Shown: positions 33,721 through 43,631 of the stretch, piece after piece
How the letters are laid out: every line of letters starts with the position of its first letter
Position numbering within the stretch: position 1 is the first letter of the stretch
Origin: Leptospiraceae bacterium
GTDB lineage: Bacteria > Spirochaetota > Leptospiria > Leptospirales > Leptospiraceae
DNA length: 64,000 nt
Direction of reading: 5' to 3'
Assembly: GCA_024233875.1 (NCBI GenBank)
Contig: JACKPB010000003.1
Location: 124,001 to 188,000, forward strand
Program-made: the position numbers and the translations under genes
Notes under the pieces: generated by a model
Told to the model about the DNA's origin: nothing
Database searches by the model: none
Seen by the model: the letters and a program-made list of their open reading frames with translations, nothing else

Positions 33721-33837
33721 GTGTTTTTTTCCTTATGAATCTGACTTGCTAAAAAAAGGCATAATGTTTATCTGGAATTGTTCCCTCATTAGTTTCAAGA
33801 AAAATATACTGGGGGAGAAAGATTTTATCTCGAATCA

Positions 33838-36036
33838 ATGGCCGGTCACCTCAATACTCAATCTGATGCAAATTCGCATTCCAAATTCAATGCCTGGCTT
33901 CTGCTACCGAGTATCTTTCTGGCTATCTCTCTGGGATTCTTGGGTCTATTGATAGCCAAACATGCTTATTTTGAAATCAAAGCTGTCGAATACGAAGATA
34001 TCTCATTCTTATCTCTGAAAATTGTTTTGGGTTTGGCGGGTTTTGGAGGTTTTTTTGCAAGAAGACTCCTCTCCGGAGCTCAGGCTTCCCACCTCGAACT
34101 CACCCTTATCTTTATTGCTCTACTAGATCTCTTTATCATTCATCAATACTCTTCCGGGATTCTACAGGTAGACTACATTTTTCATACCAGTATCTTTCAA
34201 TTCATCTCTTTCAATATGACCTTTCTTTCCGGTTTCTACTTAGGTAGCCTGAAAAAACTCAGACTCTGGGCATTTTTGATCGGAGGAGTCAGTGTATTTG
34301 GATATTCCTACTTTTACAAACCACCGGAATTGAATTCCGAACTCTATCTGGTACCCATTCTCTGTTTTCTGGTCATAGATATCAGTATGTTTGGATTCAT
34401 TGCAGGGTACAATAAAATCAATTTCCAAAAGAAGAAATTTTACAACAATCATCCCACTACAGATGTATTCTTTTATTCTGCCATCACTCTTCTGGTCTCA
34501 CAATTATTGCTTTTTTACTATCGTTCCAATTCCGGTCCCGATGCCATTGTTGCCGGTGGTGGCTTGGGGCTTCTCATTTTTAATATTCTTTTCAATTTGA
34601 ATTTCTTTTCTAAAAAAATTCGATGGTTGTACACTGGTGGTCGAATAGCCATTGTGACCATCCTTGCTCTAACCGTTCAGCAGGACAATTTGGATCAGTA
34701 CTATTTTTGGATATTCTTCATGGACATGGCTTTGATTGCCGTCTTTCGACCCAAAAAATACAATACAAGATTTCTCTCGATTTCAGTTCTTTCCGGGATT
34801 ATCATAGCCTATGTGTCCTACAAACTTCATCTGGTCTATACCAAGACCGAATTTCTTTATGCCTTCCTGCTTGTGATTGTAGTCCTGGTGTGGTTGACTC
34901 TGGTTTTAAAAAATGAATTCGGTATTCTCCAAAAGATAGTTCTACTGGTGATCAGCTATATAGTAGCCCTATACTTTTTTTCTCCCCTTCCGATGAATTA
35001 TACCATTGCCAAGTCGGATAGAAAAGATGCACCACCCCTTCCCTTTTTGATGAGCAGTATAGAATTGAATTCCAGTGACTTTATCTACTACAATACAAAT
35101 CTTCCTTTCAAAAACTCAACAATGCTACCCAAGAGAGGAAGTTTTAAGAATAAGGTCATCGTCTTAGGAATTCGGGAAAATCCTGAATTGGTATTGACCT
35201 ACGTTAAGTACTTAGACAAAAATCTTTATCCGTATCTCATTTTTCAAAATAGAAACCTGTCCAGACTTTCAAAAGATGAAATCAATTTTACCTATCAGGA
35301 GTACCCTCTTTTTAGAGTGTACTACCCCGAAAAGGGAATTCCGGGTTTGGAAATGAAACGTCCTCAGGACAACCAGAGCTGGGAATCCGAGTTGGTAGAC
35401 AATCGACTCAAAGACCTCTCGAGCAACGAAGAGATCATTGAAGTACTGAACAACCTGGTTAGGTACAGTTCGGGGGAAGTGGTGAGGGTTGCCAAAAGGT
35501 ATCAGGAAAAATTCTTCAAATCCTACAAAAGGTATTCAGAGTTTTACTTTGAAAACAAGAATTATAGACAGGCCATCGCCATGGCTTCTCTGGCTATCAA
35601 TTATGATATAGAAGACAATTCTCTCTTCGAAACAATCTATGAGTCCCTGATACGAATCTCTCCGGAGATTTCCCACATACCGATCATGAAAAAATTGATT
35701 CAAATAGATAAGTATAGGATTGAAACACTTTCCCGACTCTATCCATTGCTCTTATCCAGCGGGGAGGAAAAAGAAGCAATCTATTATATGGATATACTTT
35801 TGGATCACTATAGAAAACAGGATGATTCGGGAAAATTGAGTCTGCTCATTGTTGAAAAAATTAAAATTCATATAAAAAACAAAAAATATTCAGAAGCAGA
35901 AGATATTCTCCAAAAAGAAAAATATCGCTATCCCGATTTAAATATCTGGGCAAAACTGAGCTCCGAACTCAAATACTATAAAGAGACAAGCTACCGACCC
36001 TACTACTACGGAGTTCGGATTTCAAATGACAACTAG
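33838..36036 (+). CDS. polytopic membrane protein with a cytoplasmic TPR-like tail
   Basis: 732 residues. About 12 hydrophobic helices occupy 20-390 (e.g. FNAWLLLPSIFLAISLGFLGLL). A soluble region with NKVIVLGIRENPELVLTYVKYLD follows, then helical repeats (about 560-710, NYRQAIAMASLAINYDIED). Overall it resembles the membrane-plus-TPR proteins common in leptospires; a link with spermidine-synthase-like membrane domains is only a possibility. The start has no strong Shine-Dalgarno. It precedes motA by 18 bases and is likely co-transcribed with it. Confidence 0.7.
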   Translation: MAGHLNTQSDANSHSKFNAWLLLPSIFLAISLGFLGLLIAKHAYFEIKAVEYEDISFLSLKIVLGLAGFGGFFARRLLSGAQASHLELTLIFIALLDLFIIHQYSSGILQVDYIFHTSIFQFISFNMTFLSGFYLGSLKKLRLWAFLIGGVSVFGYSYFYKPPELNSELYLVPILCFLVIDISMFGFIAGYNKINFQKKKFYNNHPTTDVFFYSAITLLVSQLLLFYYRSNSGPDAIVAGGGLGLLIFNILFNLNFFSKKIRWLYTGGRIAIVTILALTVQQDNLDQYYFWIFFMDMALIAVFRPKKYNTRFLSISVLSGIIIAYVSYKLHLVYTKTEFLYAFLLVIVVLVWLTLVLKNEFGILQKIVLLVISYIVALYFFSPLPMNYTIAKSDRKDAPPLPFLMSSIELNSSDFIYYNTNLPFKNSTMLPKRGSFKNKVIVLGIRENPELVLTYVKYLDKNLYPYLIFQNRNLSRLSKDEINFTYQEYPLFRVYYPEKGIPGLEMKRPQDNQSWESELVDNRLKDLSSNEEIIEVLNNLVRYSSGEVVRVAKRYQEKFFKSYKRYSEFYFENKNYRQAIAMASLAINYDIEDNSLFETIYESLIRISPEISHIPIMKKLIQIDKYRIETLSRLYPLLLSSGEEKEAIYYMDILLDHYRKQDDSGKLSLLIVEKIKIHIKNKKYSEAEDILQKEKYRYPDLNIWAKLSSELKYYKETSYRPYYYGVRISNDN

Positions 36037-36054
36037 GATGCACAAACTCTCAAT

Positions 36055-36798
36055 ATGATATACACAACTTACCTCGGTTTGATTCTTGCTTTTTTTTCAG
36101 TTCTCCTCGCTATTGTTTTGGAAGGAGCGGCATTTACTTCTTTTTTCAAGCTTTCAGCCATTCTCCTCATTTTGGGAGGGACACTCGGGGCTACAATCGC
36201 CAGTTACTCTTCCGATCAGGTTCAGGTTTCTTTAAAAATCATGAAAAATGTTTTGAATGAAGAAGAATCCATTGATATTTATGAAATCTTTCTCCGGCTC
36301 CTGGACAAAACAAGAAGAGATGGTCTTCTCTCTCTCGAAGATGATATTGAAGGAATTCCCCACGAGCTCATTCAAAAAGGAATTCGATTGATCGTCGATG
36401 GGACAGACCCTGTTACTGTAGAGGAGATTTTGTTCGAATGGACCGATCAAAGGCAGGAAGCTGAATCCATCTCAGCGAAAATTCTAGAAACAGCAGGTGG
36501 ATTTTCCCCCACCATTGGAATCATTGGTACCGTAATGGGTCTCGTTCACGTTCTGGAAAATTTGGGGGCAGGTACCTCAGCTCTCGGTAAAGGCATAGCT
36601 ACTGCTTTCATAGCAACATTTTATGGTATCGGATTTGCCAACCTGGTATTTCTCCCCCTCTCCAATAAGGTAAAATCCTACTCAAGAGAACAGAATGAAA
36701 GGCGGCATGCCATCATCAGGGGAATACTCTCCATTCAGTCCGGAGACAATCGGAGAATCATGATGGAACGAATGGCCCCCTACATTCATAAATATTGA
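36055..36798 (+). CDS. motA: flagellar motor stator protein MotA
   Basis: 247 residues with four membrane helices. The first pair (about 5-52) contains LILGGTLGATIASY. The cytoplasmic loop (about 60-150) has the charged residues that contact FliG. The second pair (about 155-215) contains GFSPTIGIIGTVMGLVHVLENLG and ATFYGIGFANLVFLPL, including the conserved Pro. It would form the proton- or sodium-driven stator with MotB, but motB does not follow; the next gene is an exported UshA-like protein. It could alternatively be ExbB/TolQ-like, but length and motifs fit MotA. Confidence 0.9.
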   Translation: MIYTTYLGLILAFFSVLLAIVLEGAAFTSFFKLSAILLILGGTLGATIASYSSDQVQVSLKIMKNVLNEEESIDIYEIFLRLLDKTRRDGLLSLEDDIEGIPHELIQKGIRLIVDGTDPVTVEEILFEWTDQRQEAESISAKILETAGGFSPTIGIIGTVMGLVHVLENLGAGTSALGKGIATAFIATFYGIGFANLVFLPLSNKVKSYSREQNERRHAIIRGILSIQSGDNRRIMMERMAPYIHKY

Positions 36799-36833
36799 TT
36801 TAGAATTCAATCAATAAGATAGATAATAGTATA

Positions 36834-37631
36834 GTGAGACATTATAAATTCATATTCCTCTTCCTTATGTTCCTGGGCTCTATGCTTCTAGCCAGACCTT
36901 TTTCGATAGAAGATAGGCACATTTCTATTCTTTATACCTGTGATTTGAATGGAAATTTTGAATTTGATCATGAAGGCAGAAAAGGTCTTTCTTTGATTTC
37001 AGAGCTAAAACGTCAGGAAATTGAAACTATCTTTGATAACAAAGGTGGAGTTTTGCTTCTGAGCAAGGGTGGTTTTTTTGAAAAAGGACTCAATAATGCT
37101 TCCTTTAGTTTGATGAAAACAGCTCTTTTCGATGGGATAGTTCTTTCGGAAGAGGAAATGAATTATTTAGAAAACAATCCAAACCTCTTGAAACTAAATC
37201 TCCCCATCCTTTCCCCCCGGGAAAATATTCTGGACATCAACTCAGAAAAAATCTTTCAGCTGAACGGTATCAATATCAAAATGCATAATTATTTCATTCC
37301 CAAGCGACCTCATGGTGAAAAAGAGACAATTCATCTGAATCTAGTTTTTCCGGATGATCACAATGAGATTTCCAAGGAAGAGATACCCGAAGAAATTCCG
37401 GTTGTATTTTTCACATCAGAGGAGAAGAGCTCAGCCTACTCCTATTGGTCCAATGTAAGCACAGCAAGTTGCCCTTCTGACAATTCTAAGATTGGAAAGA
37501 TCAAATTGGTGTTTCGAAAAGAAAAATTGATCCGTTTTCATCAGGAATTCTTACCCCTGAATACAATTGATTCCAATCGTTCCTGGATTTATCCTCACAG
37601 AGAAGTTTTGAAAGAATTGCAGAGAAATTAA
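36834..37631 (+). CDS. exported UshA-like protein lacking metal ligands
   Basis: 265 residues from GTG. It has a signal peptide (about 1-20, ending MLLA). The N-terminal third follows the 5'-nucleotidase/UshA metallophosphoesterase pattern: ILYTCDLNGNFE (usual T-N-D-x-H-G), GLSLISELKRQ and GVLLLSKGGFFEKG (usual LLDAGD). The ligand residues His, GD and N-H-E are replaced. Thus it is probably an inactive phosphoesterase fold, perhaps a binding or structural protein. It lies between motA and ychF; 35 bases after motA. Confidence 0.68.
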   Translation: MRHYKFIFLFLMFLGSMLLARPFSIEDRHISILYTCDLNGNFEFDHEGRKGLSLISELKRQEIETIFDNKGGVLLLSKGGFFEKGLNNASFSLMKTALFDGIVLSEEEMNYLENNPNLLKLNLPILSPRENILDINSEKIFQLNGINIKMHNYFIPKRPHGEKETIHLNLVFPDDHNEISKEEIPEEIPVVFFTSEEKSSAYSYWSNVSTASCPSDNSKIGKIKLVFRKEKLIRFHQEFLPLNTIDSNRSWIYPHREVLKELQRN

Positions 37632-37662
37632 TTCCCAAAAAACTGTCCTTTTAGGAGTCCGT

Positions 37663-38757
37663 ATGAGTTTAAATTGTGGTATCGTTGGTCTTCCCAATGT
37701 GGGCAAATCAACTATTTTCAACGCACTGACCAAAGCCGGTGCTCAAATGGCAAACTATCCATTCTGTACTATCGAACCCAATAAAGGGATCGTAGAAGTT
37801 CCTGATAGGAGACTACAGCACCTGGCCGGGATCTACCATCCCCAAAAAATCATTCACACCTTCATGGAATTTGTAGACATAGCCGGTCTCGTCAAAGGGG
37901 CTTCCAAGGGGGAAGGACTGGGAAATCAATTCTTATCCCATATTCGAGAAGTCGATGCGATTTGCCATGTAGTTAGAGCTTTTGATGATGAAAACATTAC
38001 ACATGTTCACGGAAAAGTAGATCCTGTAGAAGACATTCAGGTCATAAATTTTGAATTGATCATTTCTGATTTAGAAAGTTTGGACAAACAATACACAAGG
38101 ATTCAAAAAACAGCGAAAACCAATAAGGAACATGCTGAAGCCATTCCTGTTATGGAAAAAATCAAAGAATCCTTAAGTGCGGGAAAGACAGCCAGAGTCA
38201 CACCGCTAACCGACGAAGAGTACAAAATAGCACAGAAATTTCATCTCATCACTCTGAAACCTGTTCTCTATTGTGCCAATGTTCAGGATTCAGATTTAGG
38301 AAACGAGGAAAATCCTTATTTAAAAAAAATCCGGGAATTGGCAAAAGAAGACAACTCTGAAGTGGTTGTTCTCTGCGGCAAGATCGAAGAGGAAATTTCC
38401 GGACTGGAACCGGAAGAACAAATCGAATTTTTGAAGGACATAGGCGAAACAGAAAGCGGACTGCACAGGATGATTTCTGCTTCCTATAGACTTCTCAAAT
38501 TGATCACTTTCTTAACTGCAGGAGAAGTAGAAGTCCGGGCCTGGACAACTCCGGAAGGAAGTACTGCTCCGAAAGCTGCTTCTGTAATACATTCAGATTT
38601 TGAAAAAGGATTCATCCGGGCTGAGGTAATGAGTTTCAGTGATCTGGAAAGATTGGGCACTCCTACCCGAGTCAAAGAAGAAGGTAAGTTGAGACTGGAA
38701 GGAAAAGATTATATAGTGAAAGATGGTGATATCATTTACTTTAGGGTCAATGCCTAA
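37663..38757 (+). CDS. ychF: redox-regulated ATPase YchF (Obg family)
   Basis: 364 residues. G1 is GLPNVGKSTIFN (about 8-19), G3 is DIAGLVKGASKGEGLGNQFL, and the family-specific NxxE-type G4 replaces NKxD, giving ATP preference. The C-terminal TGS-like domain ends LRLEGKDYIVKDGDIIYFRVNA. AGGAG precedes the ATG. It converges with aat; the two stop codons overlap by a few bases. Confidence 0.97.
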   Translation: MSLNCGIVGLPNVGKSTIFNALTKAGAQMANYPFCTIEPNKGIVEVPDRRLQHLAGIYHPQKIIHTFMEFVDIAGLVKGASKGEGLGNQFLSHIREVDAICHVVRAFDDENITHVHGKVDPVEDIQVINFELIISDLESLDKQYTRIQKTAKTNKEHAEAIPVMEKIKESLSAGKTARVTPLTDEEYKIAQKFHLITLKPVLYCANVQDSDLGNEENPYLKKIRELAKEDNSEVVVLCGKIEEEISGLEPEEQIEFLKDIGETESGLHRMISASYRLLKLITFLTAGEVEVRAWTTPEGSTAPKAASVIHSDFEKGFIRAEVMSFSDLERLGTPTRVKEEGKLRLEGKDYIVKDGDIIYFRVNA

Positions 38758-39446
38758 GATAATAGATTGTCAACCAGGTAGTCTTCTACTTCTTCTATAG
38801 AAGGTGGTATCCATTTGTAGGGAATTCGTACAGCATCTCTGAGCTTGTCCAGATAAAATATCCTCGGAATCTCATAGGCTCCGAGGTTCCAGGTAGTTTC
38901 ATTGAGAGATTGGGTGTCAAACAATTCAAAATGATCGTGACCGAGAGCAGCAAATAAATAGACAAGAGCGATTTTCCCTGCATCGGACATTTTGGTGAAC
39001 ATAGATTCCCCCGCAAAGAATCTTCCTATGGCAACTCCATAGACTCCCCCGACCAGTCCCAGATCCTCATCCCAGGCTTCTACACTATGGCAATATCCTC
39101 TATGATGCATCTCCGAATATCCCCTGAAGAATCCTTCTGTAATCCATGTAGATTCATCTGTTCGAAATGAACAACCCTCCATAACTTCACGAAAAGAAAG
39201 ATTGAATGTGATCTTATAAGGTTTTTTTTTAATCTTCTTTTTTAGAGATCTGGAGATATGCAATCCATTGATATCAAAGATTGCTCTCGGATCGGGTGAG
39301 TACCAACGAATCGGATTCTCTGACCAGGGAAAGATCCCGTGTGAGTAGGCGTAAAACAATCTATCGATAGAAAAATCCCCACCAACGACTATTAAATCTC
39401 CAAACCAGGAGTCAGGATTTTGAAAAAACTCTGAAAAATCTTCCAT
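38754..39446 (-). CDS. aat: leucyl/phenylalanyl-tRNA-protein transferase
   Basis: 230 residues from ATG 39446 (MEDFSEFFQNP); an in-frame ATG 51 bases upstream overlaps the previous gene and is not family-like. Motifs: GDFSIDRLFYAYSHGIFPW, IRWYSPDPRAIF, ESMFTKMSDAGKIALVYLF (about 155-173), and FDTQ. It transfers Leu or Phe to N-terminal Arg/Lys to mark proteins for ClpAP/S degradation. Its start lies one base after the stop of the capA-like gene, so it belongs to the same operon. Confidence 0.95.
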   Translation of the reverse strand: MEDFSEFFQNPDSWFGDLIVVGGDFSIDRLFYAYSHGIFPWSENPIRWYSPDPRAIFDINGLHISRSLKKKIKKKPYKITFNLSFREVMEGCSFRTDESTWITEGFFRGYSEMHHRGYCHSVEAWDEDLGLVGGVYGVAIGRFFAGESMFTKMSDAGKIALVYLFAALGHDHFELFDTQSLNETTWNLGAYEIPRIFYLDKLRDAVRIPYKWIPPSIEEVEDYLVDNLLS

Positions 39447-39447
39447 T

Positions 39448-40566
39448 TCAATCCTGGATATAACTGTATTTATTGAAAAGTATCCGGGTTTCTTCATGAA
39501 AGTTCATCATAGCTTTTTTTCCTTCTTCTGTCATCCGGGGTTTGTTTCCTAAATCATGACTGAAAGTATATGGAATGAGATAAAACTGATAGATACCTTT
39601 TCCGATGTCTCGATATACCGTTACAGTTTCATAATCAATCTCAGATATTTGAATTCCGATTTCTTTTTTTTCAAGAGAAAAACTAAAAAAAATTCCACCG
39701 TAAGTATAAGGATATCTCTGACTCGAAATAAAATTACCCAGAGAATAGATCACAAGCCTTTCCTTCAAAATTCCGTATTTATCCCGATACCATTTTTTTT
39801 CATATGGTTGTAGTACATGAGGATGTCCCCCGAGAACAATATCAGCCCCTTCATGAAAAGTGAACTGTACCAAATCTCTCTGCTCATCAGAGGGAAGTCT
39901 TTGATACTCGAGACCAAAATGATAGTATACCATTATGAAATCAGGATTTAAATCTTTCGCCAAACTAATGTCTTCCGATATCAAATCTTTATCAATCAGA
40001 TTCACATGTACATCTGCAGGGATTGCGATTCCATTTGTAGAGTATGTATAAGCGAGTAGTACAAAGGTAAATCCATTTTTTTCCAGTAACTGAATCCTTC
40101 TTGTCTCATAATCCGACTTATCCTTAAAGGTTCCCGTTTGGTGAAATCCTAACTCGGCCAGGCGATCTATAGTTCTTCTCAGACCTTTTTTTCCCTTATC
40201 CATGCAATGATTATTGGATGTGGTTACTATATCAAATCCTGCTTTTTTGACTGCTTCGGCAAGACTATCAGGAGCACCGAAGAGGGGATAGCCCGTATAC
40301 TCCTTATCGAGTCCGGGTAAGGTAGTTTCAAAATTTGCAATTCTTAGATCGGAATCCTTGAGTTGATCTGAAATATTTACAAAAACTTCATCAAATTTAT
40401 AACACTTACAACTCTTATCATAAGCGGTATCAATCTGAGTGGAATGAGCCATGATATCACCTACAGCTGTAATACGTAATTTTTTATTTACCCCGGTTCC
40501 TTTTTCCGGTATAGAACATTCTGATAAGAAGAATGAAATAACAAAAATACAAAAGAATCGAAACAT
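39448..40566 (-). CDS. CapA-family (poly-gamma-glutamate synthesis-like) metallophosphatase lipoprotein
   Basis: 372 residues from ATG 40566, preceded by AGGAGG. The signal peptide ends FFLSEC (Cys 17). Metal motifs: AVGDIMAH (about 32-39), LRIANFETTL, TTSNNHCMDKG and YYHFGLEYQ plus GGHPHVLQPYE. The PGA_cap family is related to calcineurin-like phosphatases; the role is polymer or envelope metabolism. It lies between ligA and aat on the same strand; ligA stops 42 bases upstream of its start. Confidence 0.88.
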   Translation of the reverse strand: MFRFFCIFVISFFLSECSIPEKGTGVNKKLRITAVGDIMAHSTQIDTAYDKSCKCYKFDEVFVNISDQLKDSDLRIANFETTLPGLDKEYTGYPLFGAPDSLAEAVKKAGFDIVTTSNNHCMDKGKKGLRRTIDRLAELGFHQTGTFKDKSDYETRRIQLLEKNGFTFVLLAYTYSTNGIAIPADVHVNLIDKDLISEDISLAKDLNPDFIMVYYHFGLEYQRLPSDEQRDLVQFTFHEGADIVLGGHPHVLQPYEKKWYRDKYGILKERLVIYSLGNFISSQRYPYTYGGIFFSFSLEKKEIGIQISEIDYETVTVYRDIGKGIYQFYLIPYTFSHDLGNKPRMTEEGKKAMMNFHEETRILFNKYSYIQD

Positions 40567-40608
40567 AATCCTCCTACTTTCCATGTTCTGAATCGTTATG
40601 AGAAAGAA

Positions 40609-42606
40609 TCAATCCCATTTGATTCCAAAGGATTTTAGCAAATCGAGAAATTCACTCTCATTTAAAATTTTGGTATTTAGTTTTTGAGCTTTGTCCAGTT
40701 TGGAACCTGCTTTTTCACCTGCCAAAAGAACTGATGTCTTATTCGTTACGGAAGTAGTAACACTTCCTCCGTAGATTTTTATAATTTCAACTGCCTTTTC
40801 CCGTGGTTGGAAGTTATCAAAACTACCTGTAATACACCATGTTTGACCGGAAAAGATCTGTTCTTTACTCTTATTGATTTCATCAAAAGAAAACTTCAAT
40901 CCTCTTTCCTTCAGATCTGAAATCAATTTAAGATGAATAGGGTTTTGAAATACTGAAAGGATGGAATCTACAGTTCTCTCTCCCAACCCATGAATAGATA
41001 GAAATCTATCCCTTCCTGACTCTGATTGAGCTACCTGAATAATTTCGTCTATATTTTTATAACCGGCATCTCTTAAAAATTCTGTCACCCTATGACCTAT
41101 CTCAGAAAATCCTAAAGAGGGCAGGAGAAACCGTAAGTCCTTGTTTTTTGAAACTTCTATCCCTTTTAGTATGATATCCACACTTTTCTTTCCCAAACCT
41201 TCCCTATTTTCCAATTCCTCTCTTTTTAGGTGAAGGTCATAAATATCGGGTATAGATTGAATCGTTTCGGTTTCAAAAAAATTGGTTATCTGTTTTTCAC
41301 CGAGTCCTTCTATATCCATTTGTTTTTTTTGACAGAAAAATATGAGAGAGTTCAAAACTCTAGCTTTGCATTTAGTATTGGTGCAAAAATAATCTACTGA
41401 TTCATCAATTTTTATTAGCTTAGTACTACAGGTCGGACATCTATCCGGCAACCGGAAGATACCCTGTTTTGAAATTTCTAAAACTTCTTCAACAGCAGGT
41501 ATGATCTCTCCCCTCTTGGCGACAAGCACCCTAGCCCCTATTCCGATTTTTTTCTCGTTGATATAATCCTGATTGTGGAGGGTAGCATAGGTGACAGTTG
41601 TTCCCAATAATTCAACAGGTTCAATTTTTGCTCTGGGTGTAATTTTTCCTGTTCTACCTATAGCGAAATCTATATCCAAGATTATTGTTTCTTTTAAAGT
41701 GGCATCGAATTTTAGAGCCCTAGCCCATCTCGGAGAATGAGTTGTATTGCCGAGTATCTCTCTTCGCTTCATAGAGTTTAGTTTGATGACCATTCCATCA
41801 GTGGGGAAATTCAATTTCTCTTTCTTCTTTCTGAATTTTTCTATAATTTTGGAGAAATTTGATACTTTATGAAATTCCATATCCTCAGATACGGGAAATT
41901 TCATAAGTTTCAGGAAATCCATCCAATCACTATGTGTAGAAAATTTTTTGATTTCAGGAGAAAATGCATCATAGACCACAATTTTCAAAGGTCTGGACGC
42001 CACCTGGTAGGAATGTTTTTGCTTGATCGAACCCGAAACAAGATTTCTGGGATTTGCATATTTTCCCGAATTTTCTTTATTGAATTCTTCAAAATCGGTG
42101 AAGGTCATATACACTTCACCCCTGACAATCAATTCTGATTTTTCTTTGATTCGCAAAGGGATATTTTTAATCGTCCGGATATTTTCAGTAATGTCATCAC
42201 CTACTCCTCCCGTTCCCCGGGTAACTGCATGCTCCAGGGAACCATTCCTGTAGTACAAAACTATACTTGCTCCATCCACCTTCCATTCCAGGGAGTACAG
42301 TTCATCCAAATCCAATTTGGTTGCCCAATCTATTAATTCCTGTGTGCTGTAAGTGTTTTCGAGAGATAAAACAGGGATTTTATGATTGAACTTTTTAAAA
42401 TCATTGCTAAGATCAGAACCAACACGTCGGGTAGGTGAATTTGGTGATACAAGCTCAGGATATTCTGATTCTAATTTTTGTAATTTTGAAAATAATTGAT
42501 CAAACTCAAGATCAGATATTTTAGGTTGATTTTTTACATAATATAGGTACTGATGCTCTTCTATTTCAGAAGAGAGTCTTTCCAGTTCTTTTCGAACATC
42601 TTTCAT
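40609..42606 (-). CDS. ligA: NAD+-dependent DNA ligase LigA
   Basis: 665 residues, complete. The Ia domain (YYVKNQPKISDLEFDQL) is followed by the adenylation site EWKVDGAS (nucleophile Lys 109), the OB-fold, the four-Cys zinc finger (CPTC..CTNTKC, about 393-416), HhH repeats (about 430-570) and a C-terminal BRCT domain (about 585-660). It seals nicks in replication and repair. Its start overlaps the pheS stop by 4 bases (ATGA). Confidence 0.97.
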   Translation of the reverse strand: MKDVRKELERLSSEIEEHQYLYYVKNQPKISDLEFDQLFSKLQKLESEYPELVSPNSPTRRVGSDLSNDFKKFNHKIPVLSLENTYSTQELIDWATKLDLDELYSLEWKVDGASIVLYYRNGSLEHAVTRGTGGVGDDITENIRTIKNIPLRIKEKSELIVRGEVYMTFTDFEEFNKENSGKYANPRNLVSGSIKQKHSYQVASRPLKIVVYDAFSPEIKKFSTHSDWMDFLKLMKFPVSEDMEFHKVSNFSKIIEKFRKKKEKLNFPTDGMVIKLNSMKRREILGNTTHSPRWARALKFDATLKETIILDIDFAIGRTGKITPRAKIEPVELLGTTVTYATLHNQDYINEKKIGIGARVLVAKRGEIIPAVEEVLEISKQGIFRLPDRCPTCSTKLIKIDESVDYFCTNTKCKARVLNSLIFFCQKKQMDIEGLGEKQITNFFETETIQSIPDIYDLHLKREELENREGLGKKSVDIILKGIEVSKNKDLRFLLPSLGFSEIGHRVTEFLRDAGYKNIDEIIQVAQSESGRDRFLSIHGLGERTVDSILSVFQNPIHLKLISDLKERGLKFSFDEINKSKEQIFSGQTWCITGSFDNFQPREKAVEIIKIYGGSVTTSVTNKTSVLLAGEKAGSKLDKAQKLNTKILNESEFLDLLKSFGIKWD

Positions 42607-43631
42607 GCAAACTTTTTCAAAAACCTCAAATTCCCCGAATTGAAATATCTAATATCATTGATTCCGTATCTCATCATTACGAGTCGATCCAGACCGAGAC
42701 CAAATGCAAATCCCGTCCAAATTTCAGGATCCAAACCACCGGCTTTTAGAACATTTGGATGAATCAAACCGCAGGGCAAAAGTTCCACCCATCCGGATTG
42801 TTTGCAAACCGAACATCCCTTTCCGTTACAAACCATACACTGAAAGTCTAATTCGAATCCGGGCTCCACGAAGGGAAAGTATCCCGGTCTCAATCTGACA
42901 GTAGTTTTCTTATGAAAAATCTGAGTGAGAAGTTGATCCATAGTGTAGATCAAACTGGCAGTAGAAATATCTTTCCCCACAACCATCCCCTCAACCTGAT
43001 TGAAAGTATTTTCATGTGATGCATCGATTTCTTCATATCGAAATACTCTACCGGGAGCTATGATACGAAAGGGAGGTTTCAATTCTTTCAGAGCTCTCGC
43101 CTGAATCGCAGATGTATGAGTTCTGAGAAGATTTCCATCTTCTGTATAGAAAGTATCCTGCATATCTCTAGCAGGATGATCCTCGGTAAAATTCAATGCT
43201 CCGAAATTATAATAATCTGTTTCTATTTCGGGACCGTCCATGATCTGAAAGCCCATAGAAACAAATATATCTTCTACCTCTTCCCTTACCTTAGTGATCG
43301 GATGGAGACTACCCGAACCAGAAATATCGACAGGACGCAAAGAATCAAAAATTTCACCGGAAATCTGCTCCTCCATCTTAAGTTTTTTGATATAAGATTT
43401 TCTTTCAGAATACAATTCTTCAAGCTGTTGTGATACAGTATTTGCTTTTTGACCTATTGTCTTTTTTTCTTCGATACTCAGAGAGCCTATTTTTTTTAAA
43501 ATGCTCTGAACGGAGCCTTTTTTGCCCAAATAAAGAGTTCTAAACTTTTCTAAATCTTCCAGCCCGGAAATACTTTCCAGCTCTTTACATGCTACCTCAT
43601 AGGTTTTTTCGATTTCCTCTAGTAGACTCAT
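42603..43631 (-). CDS. pheS: phenylalanyl-tRNA synthetase alpha subunit
   Basis: 342 residues. The N-terminal coiled coil (about 1-85) precedes the class II core. Motif 2 is FRIIAPGRVFRYEEIDASHENTFNQVEG and motif 3 is GFAFGLGLDRLVMMRYGI (near the end). Catalyses Phe charging with PheT; pheT is not next to it in this window. ATGA overlaps at both ends with mpl and ligA. Confidence 0.96.
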   Translation of the reverse strand: MSLLEEIEKTYEVACKELESISGLEDLEKFRTLYLGKKGSVQSILKKIGSLSIEEKKTIGQKANTVSQQLEELYSERKSYIKKLKMEEQISGEIFDSLRPVDISGSGSLHPITKVREEVEDIFVSMGFQIMDGPEIETDYYNFGALNFTEDHPARDMQDTFYTEDGNLLRTHTSAIQARALKELKPPFRIIAPGRVFRYEEIDASHENTFNQVEGMVVGKDISTASLIYTMDQLLTQIFHKKTTVRLRPGYFPFVEPGFELDFQCMVCNGKGCSVCKQSGWVELLPCGLIHPNVLKAGGLDPEIWTGFAFGLGLDRLVMMRYGINDIRYFNSGNLRFLKKFA

